DNA of 32,794 nucleotides from Pirellulaceae bacterium (GTDB lineage Bacteria > Planctomycetota > Planctomycetia > Pirellulales > Thermoguttaceae): positions 1 to 32,794 of the forward strand of contig JAAYCB010000346.1 in the NCBI GenBank assembly GCA_012744395.1, in the 5' to 3' direction. A model generated the notes under the pieces. It had not been told where the DNA came from. It searched no databases and was given only the letters and a program-made list of their open reading frames with translations. A program made the position numbers and the translations under genes. The stretch's first letter is position 1. Each line of letters starts with the position of its first letter. This document shows positions 18,963 to 27,622 of this stretch, one piece after another.

Positions 18963-21914
18963 ATGACGAGCGTGGATTTGGTCGAACGGCGCACGCAGGA
19001 GATCGGCCGGGGCTTGCTCGCCTCGGCGCGGAGCGAGCACGGCGGCTTGTTTTCCACCCGGTTCTGGTCCGACCTGCTGATGGATTGGTCTCTGAAGGAC
19101 CCCCGATTCAAGGTCCAGATGTTCCGCTTCGTCGACGCCTACCCTTCCCTGCAATCCGCCGAGGCGGTTCGCGATTGCCTGATCGACTACATGAGTCTGC
19201 CGGGCGTGACGATGCCACCAGGAATGGGCCTCGTGCTGCGAGCGAGCGGGGCGGCCAGGACGATTTTCGGCAAGACGGTCGGCAACCGGATCGAGGCGCT
19301 GGCCGAACGATTCATCGCCGGGACCGACCCGGCCAAGGCGATGGGGAAGCTGGAGGCCCTCTGGCGGCGCGGCGTCGCCGCGAGCGTTGATCTGTTGGGC
19401 GAGGCGTGCCTCAGCCGCGAAGACGCAGACCGCTACCGGCAGCGCTACCTCGAGCTGATTGAAACCCTGGGCGGCCGCACGCCCGCCTGGCCCGAACGGA
19501 AAGCGATCGAGAACGATCATCTCGGACCGGTGCCGCGGGGAAGCGTGTCGGTCAAGCTCAGTTCGCTCGATCCGAGACTCGATCCGGCCGATTTCTCGGG
19601 CACGGTCCAACGCCTGGAAGACGCCCTGCTGCCGCTCCTGGAAGCCGCCCGCGACGCCAATGTGGCGGTCAATTTCGACATGGAACAGCACGGCCTGAAG
19701 GAGTTGACGCTGGAAGTCTTCGAACGGTCTGCGGAGAAGATTGCCTTTCCCGCGGGCATCGCGCTCCAGGCCTATCTCCGCAGCGCCGAGGACGACGCCC
19801 GGCGGCTGATCGCCTGGGCCCGCCGCAGCGGCAGGCGGGTGACGGTGCGGCTGATCAAAGGGGCTTACTGGGACTATGAGATCGTCCATGCCGAGCAGAT
19901 GGGCTGGCCGCTGCCGGTGTGGACGAAGAAAGCGGCAACCGACGCCAGCTTTGAACGCGTGGCCGAGATCATCCTCAGCTCCGCGCCGCGGGCGGGCGGA
20001 GAGGGAGGCGTCTGCCTGGCGGCGGGGTCGCACAACCTCCGCTCGATCGCCCGGATTCTCGCGCTGCTCGAACACCACAACCTGCCGCGCGAGGCGGTCG
20101 AGTTCCAGATGCTCTACGGGATGGCGGCGGAGGTCAAGGCCGCCCTGCTCGCCGAGAAGCTCCGGCTCCGCGAGTACGTGCCCTTGGGCGAGATGATTCC
20201 GGGCATGGCCTACCTGGTCCGCCGACTGCTGGAGAACACGTCGAACGAGTCGTGGCTCCGCGCCGGGTTTTCCGAGCAGCTCGATCCGATGCAGCTTCTG
20301 GCGTCGCCCCATCGAGCCGCCTCGGCGACGGAACCGGCCGAAGACGGTTTCCTCCACCGGGCCGCCCGGCGGCACGAGCTCAGCTGCGCGGTGGAATCCC
20401 TCGGCAATGGGCAGCCGTTTCTGAACGAGCCGCTCCGCGACTTCGCCGACCGCGACCAGCGCGAGCCGTTCGCCCGGGCCGTCCAGACCGCTGCGGCCCC
20501 CGGCGCCCCTGTCCAGGCCGATCCATCGGCGGTGGAAAGGGCCGTCGCCCGGGCCGCGGAGGCGTTTCTCCGCTGGCGCCGGCGCGATCCGTTTGAGCGG
20601 GCGGAGATCGTCGTCCGGGCGGCGCTGCGGATGCGGCGGCGGCGCGACGAGTTGGCGGCGATCGTCGTCCACGAGGCGGGCAAGACCTGGCGGGAGGCGG
20701 ACGCCGACGTCTGCGAGGCGATCGATTTCTGCGAGTACTACGCCCGCCTTGCCGTGGGGCTGTTCCAGCCGAAGCGGCTCGGCCGATTCGTCGCCGAGCG
20801 GAACGAGGCGTGGTACGAGCCGCGCGGCGTGGCCGCCGTGATCAGCCCGTGGAATTTTCCCCTGGCGATCGCCGCCGGCATGACCGCGGCGGCATTGCTG
20901 ACCGGCAACACCGCCCTGCTGAAACCCGCCTCCCAGACTCCCGGCGCCGCCCGGGCGATGTGCGAAGAGATGTACTCGGCGGGCGTGCCGGAAGACGTGC
21001 TGCAACTGCTTGTCGGGCCGGGCGGAACGATCGGCGGTGCACTCGTCCGCCACCCGCGGGTGGCCCTGATCGCGTTCACCGGCTCGAAGCAGGTCGGCCT
21101 GGAGATTCTCAAATCGGCCGGCTGCGTGCCGGAGGGCCAGCGGCTGGTCAAGAAGGTGGTCTGCGAAATGGGGGGCAAGAACGCGATCGTCATCGACGAG
21201 TCGGCCGACCTGGACGAGGCGGTGGCGGCCGTGCGGCAATCGGCCTTCGGCTACGCGGGCCAGAAATGCTCGGCGTGCAGCCGCGCGATCGTCGTCGGCG
21301 CGGTTCACGACCGTTTCCTGCGGCGATTGGTGGAGGCGGCACGGTCGCTGGGGATCGGCGACCCGGCGGACCCGGCGACGGACATCGGCCCGGTGATCGA
21401 TGAGGCCGCGGCGGCGAAGATCCGGCAGTACATCGCACTTGGCGAGCGGGAGGGGACGCTCGAGCTGGCGTGCCCCGTGCCCGCCGCGATCGCGGGCAAG
21501 CTGGGCAAACCGCTGATCGGCCCGCACATCTTCTCCGGCATTCTCCCGGAACACCGGCTGGCCAACGAGGAGATTTTCGGCCCGGTGCTGGCGGTGATGA
21601 AGGCGGCGAGTTTCGATGAGGCGCTGAAGTGGGCCAACCAGACGAGCTCCAAGCTCACCGGGGGAGTCTTCAGCCGGATGCCATCGCACCTGGAGAAGGC
21701 GAAGCGGGAGTTCCGCGTCGGCAACCTGTACTTGAATCGGGGCATCACCGGCGCGCTGGTCGGGCGGCAGCCGTTCGGCGGTTTCGGCCTTTCGGGCACG
21801 GGAACCAAGGCCGGCGGGGCCGACTATCTGCTCCACTTCGTCGAGCCGCGGTGCTCGACGGAGAACACGATCCGGCACGGGTTCGCGCCCGGGGTGGAGG
21901 ATTGGCAGGGGTGA
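18963..21914 (+). CDS. putA: Bifunctional proline dehydrogenase / delta-1-pyrroline-5-carboxylate dehydrogenase
   Basis: Oxidises proline to glutamate in two steps with FAD then NAD. The 983-residue protein starts at ATG 18963 behind GGAGG (7-nt spacing); the frame open to 18804 runs through the toxin-antitoxin remnant and is spurious. The FAD-barrel half shows NVAVNFDMEQHG, RLIKGAYWDYE (296-306) and RRLLENTSNESWLR (about 420). The aldehyde dehydrogenase half shows VISPWNFPLAIA (about 627), FTGSKQVG, CEMGGKNA with the general-base Glu (about 734) and GYAGQKCSACSR with the catalytic Cys (about 769), ending FGGFGLSGTGTKAGG. It lacks the N-terminal DNA-binding domain of enterobacterial PutA, so it is not expected to regulate itself. 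Confidence 0.96.
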   Translation: MTSVDLVERRTQEIGRGLLASARSEHGGLFSTRFWSDLLMDWSLKDPRFKVQMFRFVDAYPSLQSAEAVRDCLIDYMSLPGVTMPPGMGLVLRASGAARTIFGKTVGNRIEALAERFIAGTDPAKAMGKLEALWRRGVAASVDLLGEACLSREDADRYRQRYLELIETLGGRTPAWPERKAIENDHLGPVPRGSVSVKLSSLDPRLDPADFSGTVQRLEDALLPLLEAARDANVAVNFDMEQHGLKELTLEVFERSAEKIAFPAGIALQAYLRSAEDDARRLIAWARRSGRRVTVRLIKGAYWDYEIVHAEQMGWPLPVWTKKAATDASFERVAEIILSSAPRAGGEGGVCLAAGSHNLRSIARILALLEHHNLPREAVEFQMLYGMAAEVKAALLAEKLRLREYVPLGEMIPGMAYLVRRLLENTSNESWLRAGFSEQLDPMQLLASPHRAASATEPAEDGFLHRAARRHELSCAVESLGNGQPFLNEPLRDFADRDQREPFARAVQTAAAPGAPVQADPSAVERAVARAAEAFLRWRRRDPFERAEIVVRAALRMRRRRDELAAIVVHEAGKTWREADADVCEAIDFCEYYARLAVGLFQPKRLGRFVAERNEAWYEPRGVAAVISPWNFPLAIAAGMTAAALLTGNTALLKPASQTPGAARAMCEEMYSAGVPEDVLQLLVGPGGTIGGALVRHPRVALIAFTGSKQVGLEILKSAGCVPEGQRLVKKVVCEMGGKNAIVIDESADLDEAVAAVRQSAFGYAGQKCSACSRAIVVGAVHDRFLRRLVEAARSLGIGDPADPATDIGPVIDEAAAAKIRQYIALGEREGTLELACPVPAAIAGKLGKPLIGPHIFSGILPEHRLANEEIFGPVLAVMKAASFDEALKWANQTSSKLTGGVFSRMPSHLEKAKREFRVGNLYLNRGITGALVGRQPFGGFGLSGTGTKAGGADYLLHFVEPRCSTENTIRHGFAPGVEDWQG

Positions 21915-21931
21915 GCGGCGCGCCGGGCGAT

Positions 21932-23038
21932 TCAGTCGCGCCGCACGCGGCCGTGGAAGTAGATGTCGAAGCCGAGTTGCTCGATGTGGGGTTTGTCGAA
22001 GACGAACGCCTGAGGCATCTCGTCGATTCCTTCTCCGCCGATCGGGCTCCGCGCGGCGGTGCCGCCGATGAGTTTCGGCGCGATGAACACGTGGGCCTCG
22101 TCGATCTGGCCGGCGTCGAGCAGGCAGCCGGCCAACTGGCCTCCGCCTTCGAGGAGGACGTTGGTGATTTGGCGGCGGCCGAGCTCCTTGATCAATTGAT
22201 CGAGCCGCAGGGCGCGGGTCTCGCCGCCGCAGACGAGCACCTCGCAGCCCAGGTTTTCCAGCCGGCGGCGTTCCGCCTTGGGCGACTCTTCGCCGACGGC
22301 GACGAGCACGGGCACCTCGCGGGCGGTGCGGACGAGTTGGGTCTCGCTGGTCAGCGACGCCCGCGTGTCGACGACCACGCGGAGCGCGGTCCGCGGGCCG
22401 GGCGGCCGGGCCGTCAGCAGCGGATTGTCGAGCCGCGCGGTCTGCCGGCCGATCATGATCGCGTCGACCCGCCCGCGCAGCGCATGCACCACCTTGCGCG
22501 ACTGCTCGTTGGAGATCCAGCGGCTGAACCCGGTCCGTGTCGCCGTCTTGCCGTCGAGCGTCATGGCCCACTTGGCGATAATCCACGGCCGCCCCTTCTG
22601 GCGGAGGGTCAGGTACGGCGCGTTCAATTGGCGCGCCTCGGCTTCGAGCAGCCCCACCTTGACCTCGATCCCGGCGCGCTTCAGGTCGGCGATCCCCCCC
22701 CCGTCGACCTGGGGAAACGGATCCGCGTGGGCGATCACGACCCGGGCGATGCCGGCTTCGACAATCGCTGCGGTGCAGGGGGGCGTCTTCCCCTGGTGGC
22801 AGCAGGGCTCCAAGGTCACGTACATCGCGGCCCTCGCAGCGCGGCGGCCGGCCAGTCTGAGTGCCTCGACCTCCGCATGGGGGCCGCCGAACCGGCGGTG
22901 CCACCCCTCGCCGATGATCTCGGCGCCCTGGACAATCACGCACCCGACCATCGGATTGGGCTCGACGTGGCCTTGCCCCTGGATGGCCAGCTCCAAGGCC
23001 CGCTGCATGTGCCAAACGTCGAGATCATGCTGTTCCAT
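21932..23038 (-). CDS. ribD: Bifunctional riboflavin biosynthesis protein RibD
   Basis: Deaminase/reductase for the second and third steps of riboflavin synthesis from GTP. The 368 residues split into an N-terminal cytidine-deaminase-like domain and a C-terminal dihydrofolate-reductase-like domain. The deaminase part has the zinc ligands in GGPHAEVEAL (His54, with Glu56 as proton shuttle) and LEPCCHQGKTPPC (Cys79, Cys88). The reductase part is marked by AMTLDGKTATRTGFSRWIS, DAIMIGRQTARLDNP, VLLEGGGQLAGCLL and GEGIDEMP. ATG 23038 has AAGGGA upstream. The stop of the preceding metallo-beta-lactamase gene is only 12 nt away, so the two are probably one operon. Confidence 0.96.
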   Translation of the reverse strand: MEQHDLDVWHMQRALELAIQGQGHVEPNPMVGCVIVQGAEIIGEGWHRRFGGPHAEVEALRLAGRRAARAAMYVTLEPCCHQGKTPPCTAAIVEAGIARVVIAHADPFPQVDGGGIADLKRAGIEVKVGLLEAEARQLNAPYLTLRQKGRPWIIAKWAMTLDGKTATRTGFSRWISNEQSRKVVHALRGRVDAIMIGRQTARLDNPLLTARPPGPRTALRVVVDTRASLTSETQLVRTAREVPVLVAVGEESPKAERRRLENLGCEVLVCGGETRALRLDQLIKELGRRQITNVLLEGGGQLAGCLLDAGQIDEAHVFIAPKLIGGTAARSPIGGEGIDEMPQAFVFDKPHIEQLGFDIYFHGRVRRD

Positions 23039-23050
23039 GGGTGATTCCCT

Positions 23051-23818
23051 TCACACAACGAAAACCGGGGATGCCTCGTAGCGGCTGGCCAGATAGAGTG
23101 GCAGCCGGTCGCCGAGGATTTCCCGGTGGACCCGCTGGGCCTGCTGCGGGGTGTTGTTCTCTTCCGAGAGGTGGGCCAGGCACAGCCAACGGAGTCGAGC
23201 GGACGCGGACTCGGCCACCAGCCAGGCGGCCTCCTGGTTGGACAGATGGCCGCCGGGGCCGCGAATCCGCCGCTTCAGATGGGGTGGATACCCGCCGCTG
23301 GCTAGCATCCGCGGCTCGTAGTTGCTCTCCAGGATCAGCCCGTCGAGCGACGCGATCAGCGACCCCAGGCCGCGAAACACGTGCCCCAGGTCGGTGAGAA
23401 TGCCCAGGCGCCGCTGGCCGTCGTCAACGACGAAGGCGACGCCGTCGACCCCGTCGTGCGGCGTCTGAATCGTCTCCACCGTGACGTGGCCGAAGTGCAG
23501 CGGCGCCCCCGCGGCAAAATGCGCGATCCTGTCCAGCCTGCCGAGGGCCTTGCGGCGGCCGGCCTGGAGCAGTGTCCGGGGAGTGACGTAGACCGGCAGA
23601 CCGAACTTCCGCTGGAAAACGCCCAGCGAACCGCTGTGGTCCGAGTGATCGTGGGAGATCAGCACGGCGTCGATATCGCGGATGTCCAACCCGTGTCCGG
23701 CCAGCCGCGACTCGGCCTGCACGCCGCTGATGCCCGCATCGACGAGGAGTCGCACTCCGCCGGACTCGACGTAGATACAGTTGCCATTGCTGCCGGATTG
23801 AACCGAAATCACGCGCAT
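23051..23818 (-). CDS. WalJ/YycJ-like metallo-beta-lactamase fold hydrolase
   Basis: A 255-residue member of the metallo-beta-lactamase superfamily, close to YycJ/WalJ by its opening ISVQSGSNGNCIYVESGGV and the metal motif HDHSDH (56-61). Further ligands are likely in QTPHDGVDG, LTDLGH and the late AHLSEENN. WalJ-type proteins are thought to be single-domain nucleases or hydrolases; the substrate here is not known. ATG 23818 begins right at the conserved N-terminus. The open frame to 24541 upstream is antisense to the peroxiredoxin gene and not used. There is no Shine-Dalgarno, but a TACAAT box ends 6 nt before the ATG, as expected for a leaderless transcript. Confidence 0.88.
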   Translation of the reverse strand: MRVISVQSGSNGNCIYVESGGVRLLVDAGISGVQAESRLAGHGLDIRDIDAVLISHDHSDHSGSLGVFQRKFGLPVYVTPRTLLQAGRRKALGRLDRIAHFAAGAPLHFGHVTVETIQTPHDGVDGVAFVVDDGQRRLGILTDLGHVFRGLGSLIASLDGLILESNYEPRMLASGGYPPHLKRRIRGPGGHLSNQEAAWLVAESASARLRWLCLAHLSEENNTPQQAQRVHREILGDRLPLYLASRYEASPVFVV

Positions 23819-23824
23819 AGGGGC

Positions 23825-23830
23825 ATTGTA
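23825..23830 (-). promoter_or_regulatory. Candidate -10 box for the WalJ-like/ribD operon
   Basis: TACAAT on the minus strand, separated from the ATG by 6 nt, the usual distance from a -10 box to the transcription start. A TTCTCG word about 17 nt further upstream is a poor -35. The transcript would start at or next to the ATG. Confidence 0.4.
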
Positions 23831-24100
23831 GTGCGCGCCGCTCGGAGCGAGAAGGAGTGGCGGCCGGCACGGTTTGCCGGACCTGGGCTTGAGAACGACG
23901 ATCAGCTGCCGGTGGAGAAGCGGCAGGGCGGCCCGGTGCTTGCCCGGCTGCCTACAATTCTTCGGTTCCGACTTCGTCACCGAGCGGGCGGGCCTCCGCC
24001 GCGCCACCTTTTTTCTGACAATCGTTCCCCGTGGCCGTGCTTCTTGGGACGGCGCGGCGCTGGGAATGGCTGTCTTCTTCCTCCATGGAGACACCGAATC

Positions 24101-24574
24101 ATGGCCGACTGGCTCGAGCCCGGAAAAAAAGCCCCCGACTTCACCCTCCCGGCCGACGACGGCACGAAGGTCAAACTCAGCAGCCTGCGTGGAAAGCCGG
24201 TCGTCCTCTACTTCTATCCCCGCGACGACACGCCGGGCTGCACGGCCGAGGCCTGCGCGTTCCGCGATCGGAAGTCGCAGATTGCCGAGCACGGCGCTGC
24301 GGTTCTCGGGGTCAGCACCGACCCGGTCGAGAGCCACGTGAAGTTCCGCGACAAGTTCCAGCTGAATTTCCCGCTGCTGGCCGACACCGAGCACAAGGTG
24401 GCCGAGAAGTACGGCGCCTGGCGGGAAAAGACCCGGTTTGGCAAGACCTCGATGGGTGTTCAGCGTTCGACGTTCCTGATCGACGCCGGCGGGGTGGTCC
24501 GCAAGGTGTGGAAGAGTGTCAGGGTGGCGGGGCATGACCAACAGGTGCTCGCCGCACTGGCCGAGCTGGCATGA
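24101..24574 (+). CDS. bcp: Peroxiredoxin of the Bcp/PrxQ type
   Basis: Thiol peroxidase reducing hydrogen peroxide and organic peroxides, cytoplasmic. The 157-residue protein starts MADWLEPGKKAPDFTLPADD. It has the peroxidatic Cys47 in PRDDTPGCTAEAC and a resolving Cys52 five residues on, the arrangement of atypical 2-Cys PrxQ proteins. Further blocks are VLGVSTDPVESHVKF, FPLLADTEHKVAEKYGAW and GVQRSTFLIDAGG. ATG 24101 has GGAG 10 nt upstream. The frame is open far upstream (to 23381), antisense to the WalJ-like gene, but that is not coding. It is divergent from the WalJ-like gene and convergent with the next gene. Confidence 0.95.
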   Translation: MADWLEPGKKAPDFTLPADDGTKVKLSSLRGKPVVLYFYPRDDTPGCTAEACAFRDRKSQIAEHGAAVLGVSTDPVESHVKFRDKFQLNFPLLADTEHKVAEKYGAWREKTRFGKTSMGVQRSTFLIDAGGVVRKVWKSVRVAGHDQQVLAALAELA

Positions 24575-24583
24575 CCTTCCCCT

Positions 24584-24597
24584 CGGGCGGCCGCCCG
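24584..24597. terminator. GC palindrome between convergent genes, possible shared terminator
   Basis: CGGGCGGCCGCCCG is a perfect 14-bp palindrome in the 30-bp gap between the peroxiredoxin gene and the toroid-protein gene, whose stop codons face each other. Its position suits a two-way terminator, but no T-run follows on either strand, so this is tentative. Confidence 0.35.
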
Positions 24598-24604
24598 GCC
24601 GGCC

Positions 24605-26266
24605 CTAGAACTCCCGCACAACGACCACCCGGCGGTCGCGGTTCAACGCTTCCACCTGGTCGGCCAGTTCGGTCCACGGCTGGAGCACCGAGTCGTGGTA
24701 GACTCCGCACGCCGCCACGTAGGCCGCCTGGTGGTCCGTGCCGAAGGCCATCCGCCGAATCGTGATGGCAGGGCTCGCCAATTCAATCGTGTCGGTCACG
24801 CGGAGCGACGGCGAGCCCTCCAGAATCTCGATCGTCCGGGCGAACCGGATGGGAAGCGGCCGGCGGCCGGTGATTACGCGCTGCTGGAGGAGCTGGCGAA
24901 CGGTCGTCCGAAACCAGCGGCCCACCAGCCACATGCCCACGTGGAGGAGGGACTGCTTCAGCGGCGTGGCGGTTTCCGCGGGCGCAGCGTCGAGCATCCC
25001 GGAAACGGTGATTCGCACCTGCCCGCCGTCCTCCAACGCGACTTGGGCCGCTCGCCGGCGGTCATGCGACTGGGAGACCGCCACGGCGCCGTCGTCCGTT
25101 TCCACAACCAGACCGGCGTCGGTCAGGCAGGGCATCCGCGGCGCGAAGTGCTTGAAGATGCCGTTTCGCGCCGTGCTGACCACGGTCTGCCGGTCGCCGT
25201 GGCGCGAGACAACCAGGCCCGCGTTGGCGAAGTGAACGAAGATCGGCTGCTCGGCTCCGGGCGGCCTTGCCCGCACCGGCGACCAGTCGAGATAGGCCTC
25301 GATCCGGTTGCCCAGGCGGTGGGCAAACAGCCGGTCGTCGCTGAAGTAAGCGTGCGTGGCTCGGGCCAGCGCGTTTAAGAAGCCGTCGGCCAGGTCGGCC
25401 GCCTCGGCCGAGACCGCGGCAAGCAGTTCCATTCCGTGGGGATAGAAATGGGAGGTGCCCCGGCTGCCGTACTCGCCCGCAAAGCTGCCGTCGGGATGGA
25501 GAAAGTGCCGCGCGAAGCGGACGCCGCGGCGGATCGGCTCATCCAGAATCTGGTTGCCGGTGGCCCGCCGCAGCTTCGCCATACAGTCGAGGGTGACCGT
25601 CTGGTAGCCGGGGTCCGCGCCGCCGTATTCCTCGAACCAGCCTTCGTCATCCTGCCAGGCGAGGACCCTGCCGATCCGCTCCTCGGCGGCTTGCCGGTAG
25701 GCTGGGCTGCCGGTGATTTCGGCGACTCTCCAGAGTCCCAGGGCCGCCAGGGCATGGTGGTTGGCGAGGTTGCCCGATTCCCCGTGGCTGATCAGCCAGC
25801 CGGCGCGGCGGTGGAACCACTCCAGCAGCACCGGATCGTCGATCGCCAGGAGCGTATAGGCCTTGGCGGCCGCCTGAAGCGAGAAGACGGCCGCGCCCAA
25901 CGCCCGTTCGAAAGGGTAGTAGTCGTCGCAGGAGCCGTCGCGATGGCAGGAGCGGGCGGCGAATCGCATCCCGGCCAGGGCCAATTCGCGGACCCGAGGG
26001 CAACCCCGCCAGCGATTGCCCGGCAATTCGTGGGTGTAGACCAGCGCTAGCGGCAACACGCCCTCTTGATACATCTCCGAGGGGAAACAGGCCGTGCGAT
26101 AGTGCCAGAATTGCCGGTCGAGGCAGCCGTAGGTGGGCCGGAATGGATTCCGGTCGATCGCCCCGAGCAGCCTGGCAATCCCGTCGGCCAGGCCGTCGAG
26201 ATATCGCTCGCGCAAGCGGGGGTCGCGAGCGGGCGCGTCGGATTGCGACGAGCTGGCGATTGGCAT
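24605..26266 (-). CDS. Heparinase II/III-like (alpha/alpha) toroid protein
   Basis: A 553-residue protein not fully recognised. The first 330 residues are helical repeats with aromatic-rich loops of the kind found in alpha/alpha-toroid polysaccharide lyases and hydrolases: FWHYRTACFPSEMYQEG, SCDDYYPFERALGAA, NLANHHALAALGLWRVAE, EEYGGADPGYQTVTLDCMA and GSRGTSHFYPHGMELLA. The second part is beta-rich (FANAGLVVSRHGDRQTVVSTARNGIFKHF and following), as in the C-terminal sandwich of heparinase II/III-like proteins. There is no signal peptide, which is unusual for a lyase of external polymers and suggests an intracellular role or a missed start. ATG 26266 is the first in frame; its Shine-Dalgarno is poor. 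The GT2 gene lies 157 nt upstream on the same strand, suggesting a polysaccharide or glycolipid context. Confidence 0.6.
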   Translation of the reverse strand: MPIASSSQSDAPARDPRLRERYLDGLADGIARLLGAIDRNPFRPTYGCLDRQFWHYRTACFPSEMYQEGVLPLALVYTHELPGNRWRGCPRVRELALAGMRFAARSCHRDGSCDDYYPFERALGAAVFSLQAAAKAYTLLAIDDPVLLEWFHRRAGWLISHGESGNLANHHALAALGLWRVAEITGSPAYRQAAEERIGRVLAWQDDEGWFEEYGGADPGYQTVTLDCMAKLRRATGNQILDEPIRRGVRFARHFLHPDGSFAGEYGSRGTSHFYPHGMELLAAVSAEAADLADGFLNALARATHAYFSDDRLFAHRLGNRIEAYLDWSPVRARPPGAEQPIFVHFANAGLVVSRHGDRQTVVSTARNGIFKHFAPRMPCLTDAGLVVETDDGAVAVSQSHDRRRAAQVALEDGGQVRITVSGMLDAAPAETATPLKQSLLHVGMWLVGRWFRTTVRQLLQQRVITGRRPLPIRFARTIEILEGSPSLRVTDTIELASPAITIRRMAFGTDHQAAYVAACGVYHDSVLQPWTELADQVEALNRDRRVVVVREF

Positions 26267-26423
26267 TGCCGTTCATTCCGCGGGATGCGCATTCCGCCCG
26301 CCGGTGGGCCGTGTGGTTGAGGCCCGCTGGGGCGGCGCTGGCGTTTCGGTTGTGTTGCATTGCTCGTGCAGGAGAACGTCGGCGGTAATTGGACCGTCTC
26401 GGTCTGGCCCGCTCGGCGCCGCC

Positions 26424-27356
26424 CTACCGGCGGTGGTGCGCGACGATCACTTCGGCCAACAGCCCCAGCATGCACGTCATGAAACCGGCCGTAAGGACAA
26501 CGATGTTCGACTCCTGCATGCTGCCGGTGACGGCAAAGCTCGCGATGCTCATCAAAACACCGAGGGCAATCACCAGGGCGGACAGCGGCAGAAAGACCTT
26601 CAGCGGCCGGAAATAGAGCACCATTCGCAAGACGGTGCTCAGATAGGCGGCCGTGTCTTTGACCGGATGGAACTTGCTCCGGCCGATCCGCGTGCGATAG
26701 GGAATCGGCACGTATTTGACCGCGTACCCGTTGGTCAGGAAGGCCAAGGTCATCGTGGTCACGCAACTGAATCCGTCGGGCACGACCCACAGCCAAGGGA
26801 GCATGGCCTCGCGTTTGAACGCCTTCAGCCCGGTGTTCAAATCGGGGATCGACTGGCCGGTCAGATAGCACGCCAGCTTGCGGATGAACCACTTGGCCGG
26901 CACGCGCAGCCAGGGGAGCGTGCCCTGCTCGCTGGTCCGCGCGCCGTTGACCTGGTCGTAGGCGGGAAAGTGCTTGAGCAGTTCGGGAATGCACTCGGCC
27001 GGGTAGGTTCCGTCGGCATCGAGCATCGCCACCAGCTCGCCCTGGGCGGCGCGGATTCCGACTTTGCGGGCCGCCCCGGCGCCGCGGTTCTCCGGGCAGC
27101 GGATCACCCGCACCCGGCACTGCCAGCAATCGGCCGCGTAGCGCTCGGCCAGCGCGGCTGTCGCATCGGTCGATGCATCGTCGACAACCAGAATCTCGTA
27201 GCGAATCGACTCGCCCGACAGCGCGGCGACGATTTCGTCAAGCACCGCCTCGATCGCCAATTCTTCATTGTACGTGGGCAAGAGCACGGTCAAGCGGCAA
27301 GTCGAAGCCACCGCTGCCGCCGAGGCCGTGCGAACCTGGGTCTGCCAACCCTCCAT
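26424..27356 (-). CDS. GT2 family glycosyltransferase, polyprenol-phosphate type
   Basis: Membrane-bound transferase of the GT-A fold, 310 residues. LTVLLPTYNEE (22-32), VVDDASTDAT (58-67) and MLDADGTYP (111-119) give the nucleotide- and metal-binding residues; NTGLKAFKREAM and the loop after it fit DPM1/ArnC-like enzymes. Two hydrophobic segments near 253-275 and 284-304 anchor the C-terminus. Enzymes of this type load a sugar from a nucleotide donor onto polyprenyl phosphate; the sugar here is unknown. ATG 27356 has GGAG upstream. It heads a probable two-gene unit with the toroid protein. Confidence 0.88.
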   Translation of the reverse strand: MEGWQTQVRTASAAAVASTCRLTVLLPTYNEELAIEAVLDEIVAALSGESIRYEILVVDDASTDATAALAERYAADCWQCRVRVIRCPENRGAGAARKVGIRAAQGELVAMLDADGTYPAECIPELLKHFPAYDQVNGARTSEQGTLPWLRVPAKWFIRKLACYLTGQSIPDLNTGLKAFKREAMLPWLWVVPDGFSCVTTMTLAFLTNGYAVKYVPIPYRTRIGRSKFHPVKDTAAYLSTVLRMVLYFRPLKVFLPLSALVIALGVLMSIASFAVTGSMQESNIVVLTAGFMTCMLGLLAEVIVAHHRR

Positions 27357-27442
27357 GGTCGGGCTCCGGATGGTCTAAGGGGATGAGCCGGTCGGCGACT
27401 GTAGCGCCGACGGCTGATCGTTCCGTCAAGTGCGGGAGCCGA

Positions 27443-27472
27443 TTTATAGCATAGACTCGCCGATGGCCCCAA
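27443..27472 (-). promoter_or_regulatory. Candidate promoter of the GT2 gene
   Basis: On the minus strand -35 TTGGGG (27467-27472), 18-nt spacer, -10 TATAAA (27443-27448). The leader would be about 80 nt and would include a 7-bp stem-loop (GTCGGCG 27391-27397 / CGCCGAC 27405-27411). Confidence 0.4.
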
Positions 27473-27622
27473 CAGCAGTCGCTCCACCCGTGGCACGATA
27501 CCGGGCTCGGTGGGTGATTGCGAAGTGCTTCTTCAATCAATCCAGCTTCACCATTCAGCCCACACCCCCTTGTCTTTCGGATCGTGGGTGACGCTCGCAT
27601 GGCGCGAGCGCGGCCGCAAGCG

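Noticed and set aside
18743-19111. N-terminal extension of the TadG-like protein in the same frame
   Set aside because: The extension crosses the toxin remnant and the putA start and has no protein character; the ATG at 18298 has a Shine-Dalgarno just before the membrane segment.
18915-23015. 1366-codon open frame on the minus strand
   Set aside because: It runs antisense through putA and then in a second frame of ribD. Both of those have full family motifs, and this frame is Arg/Gly/Ala-rich with no domain.
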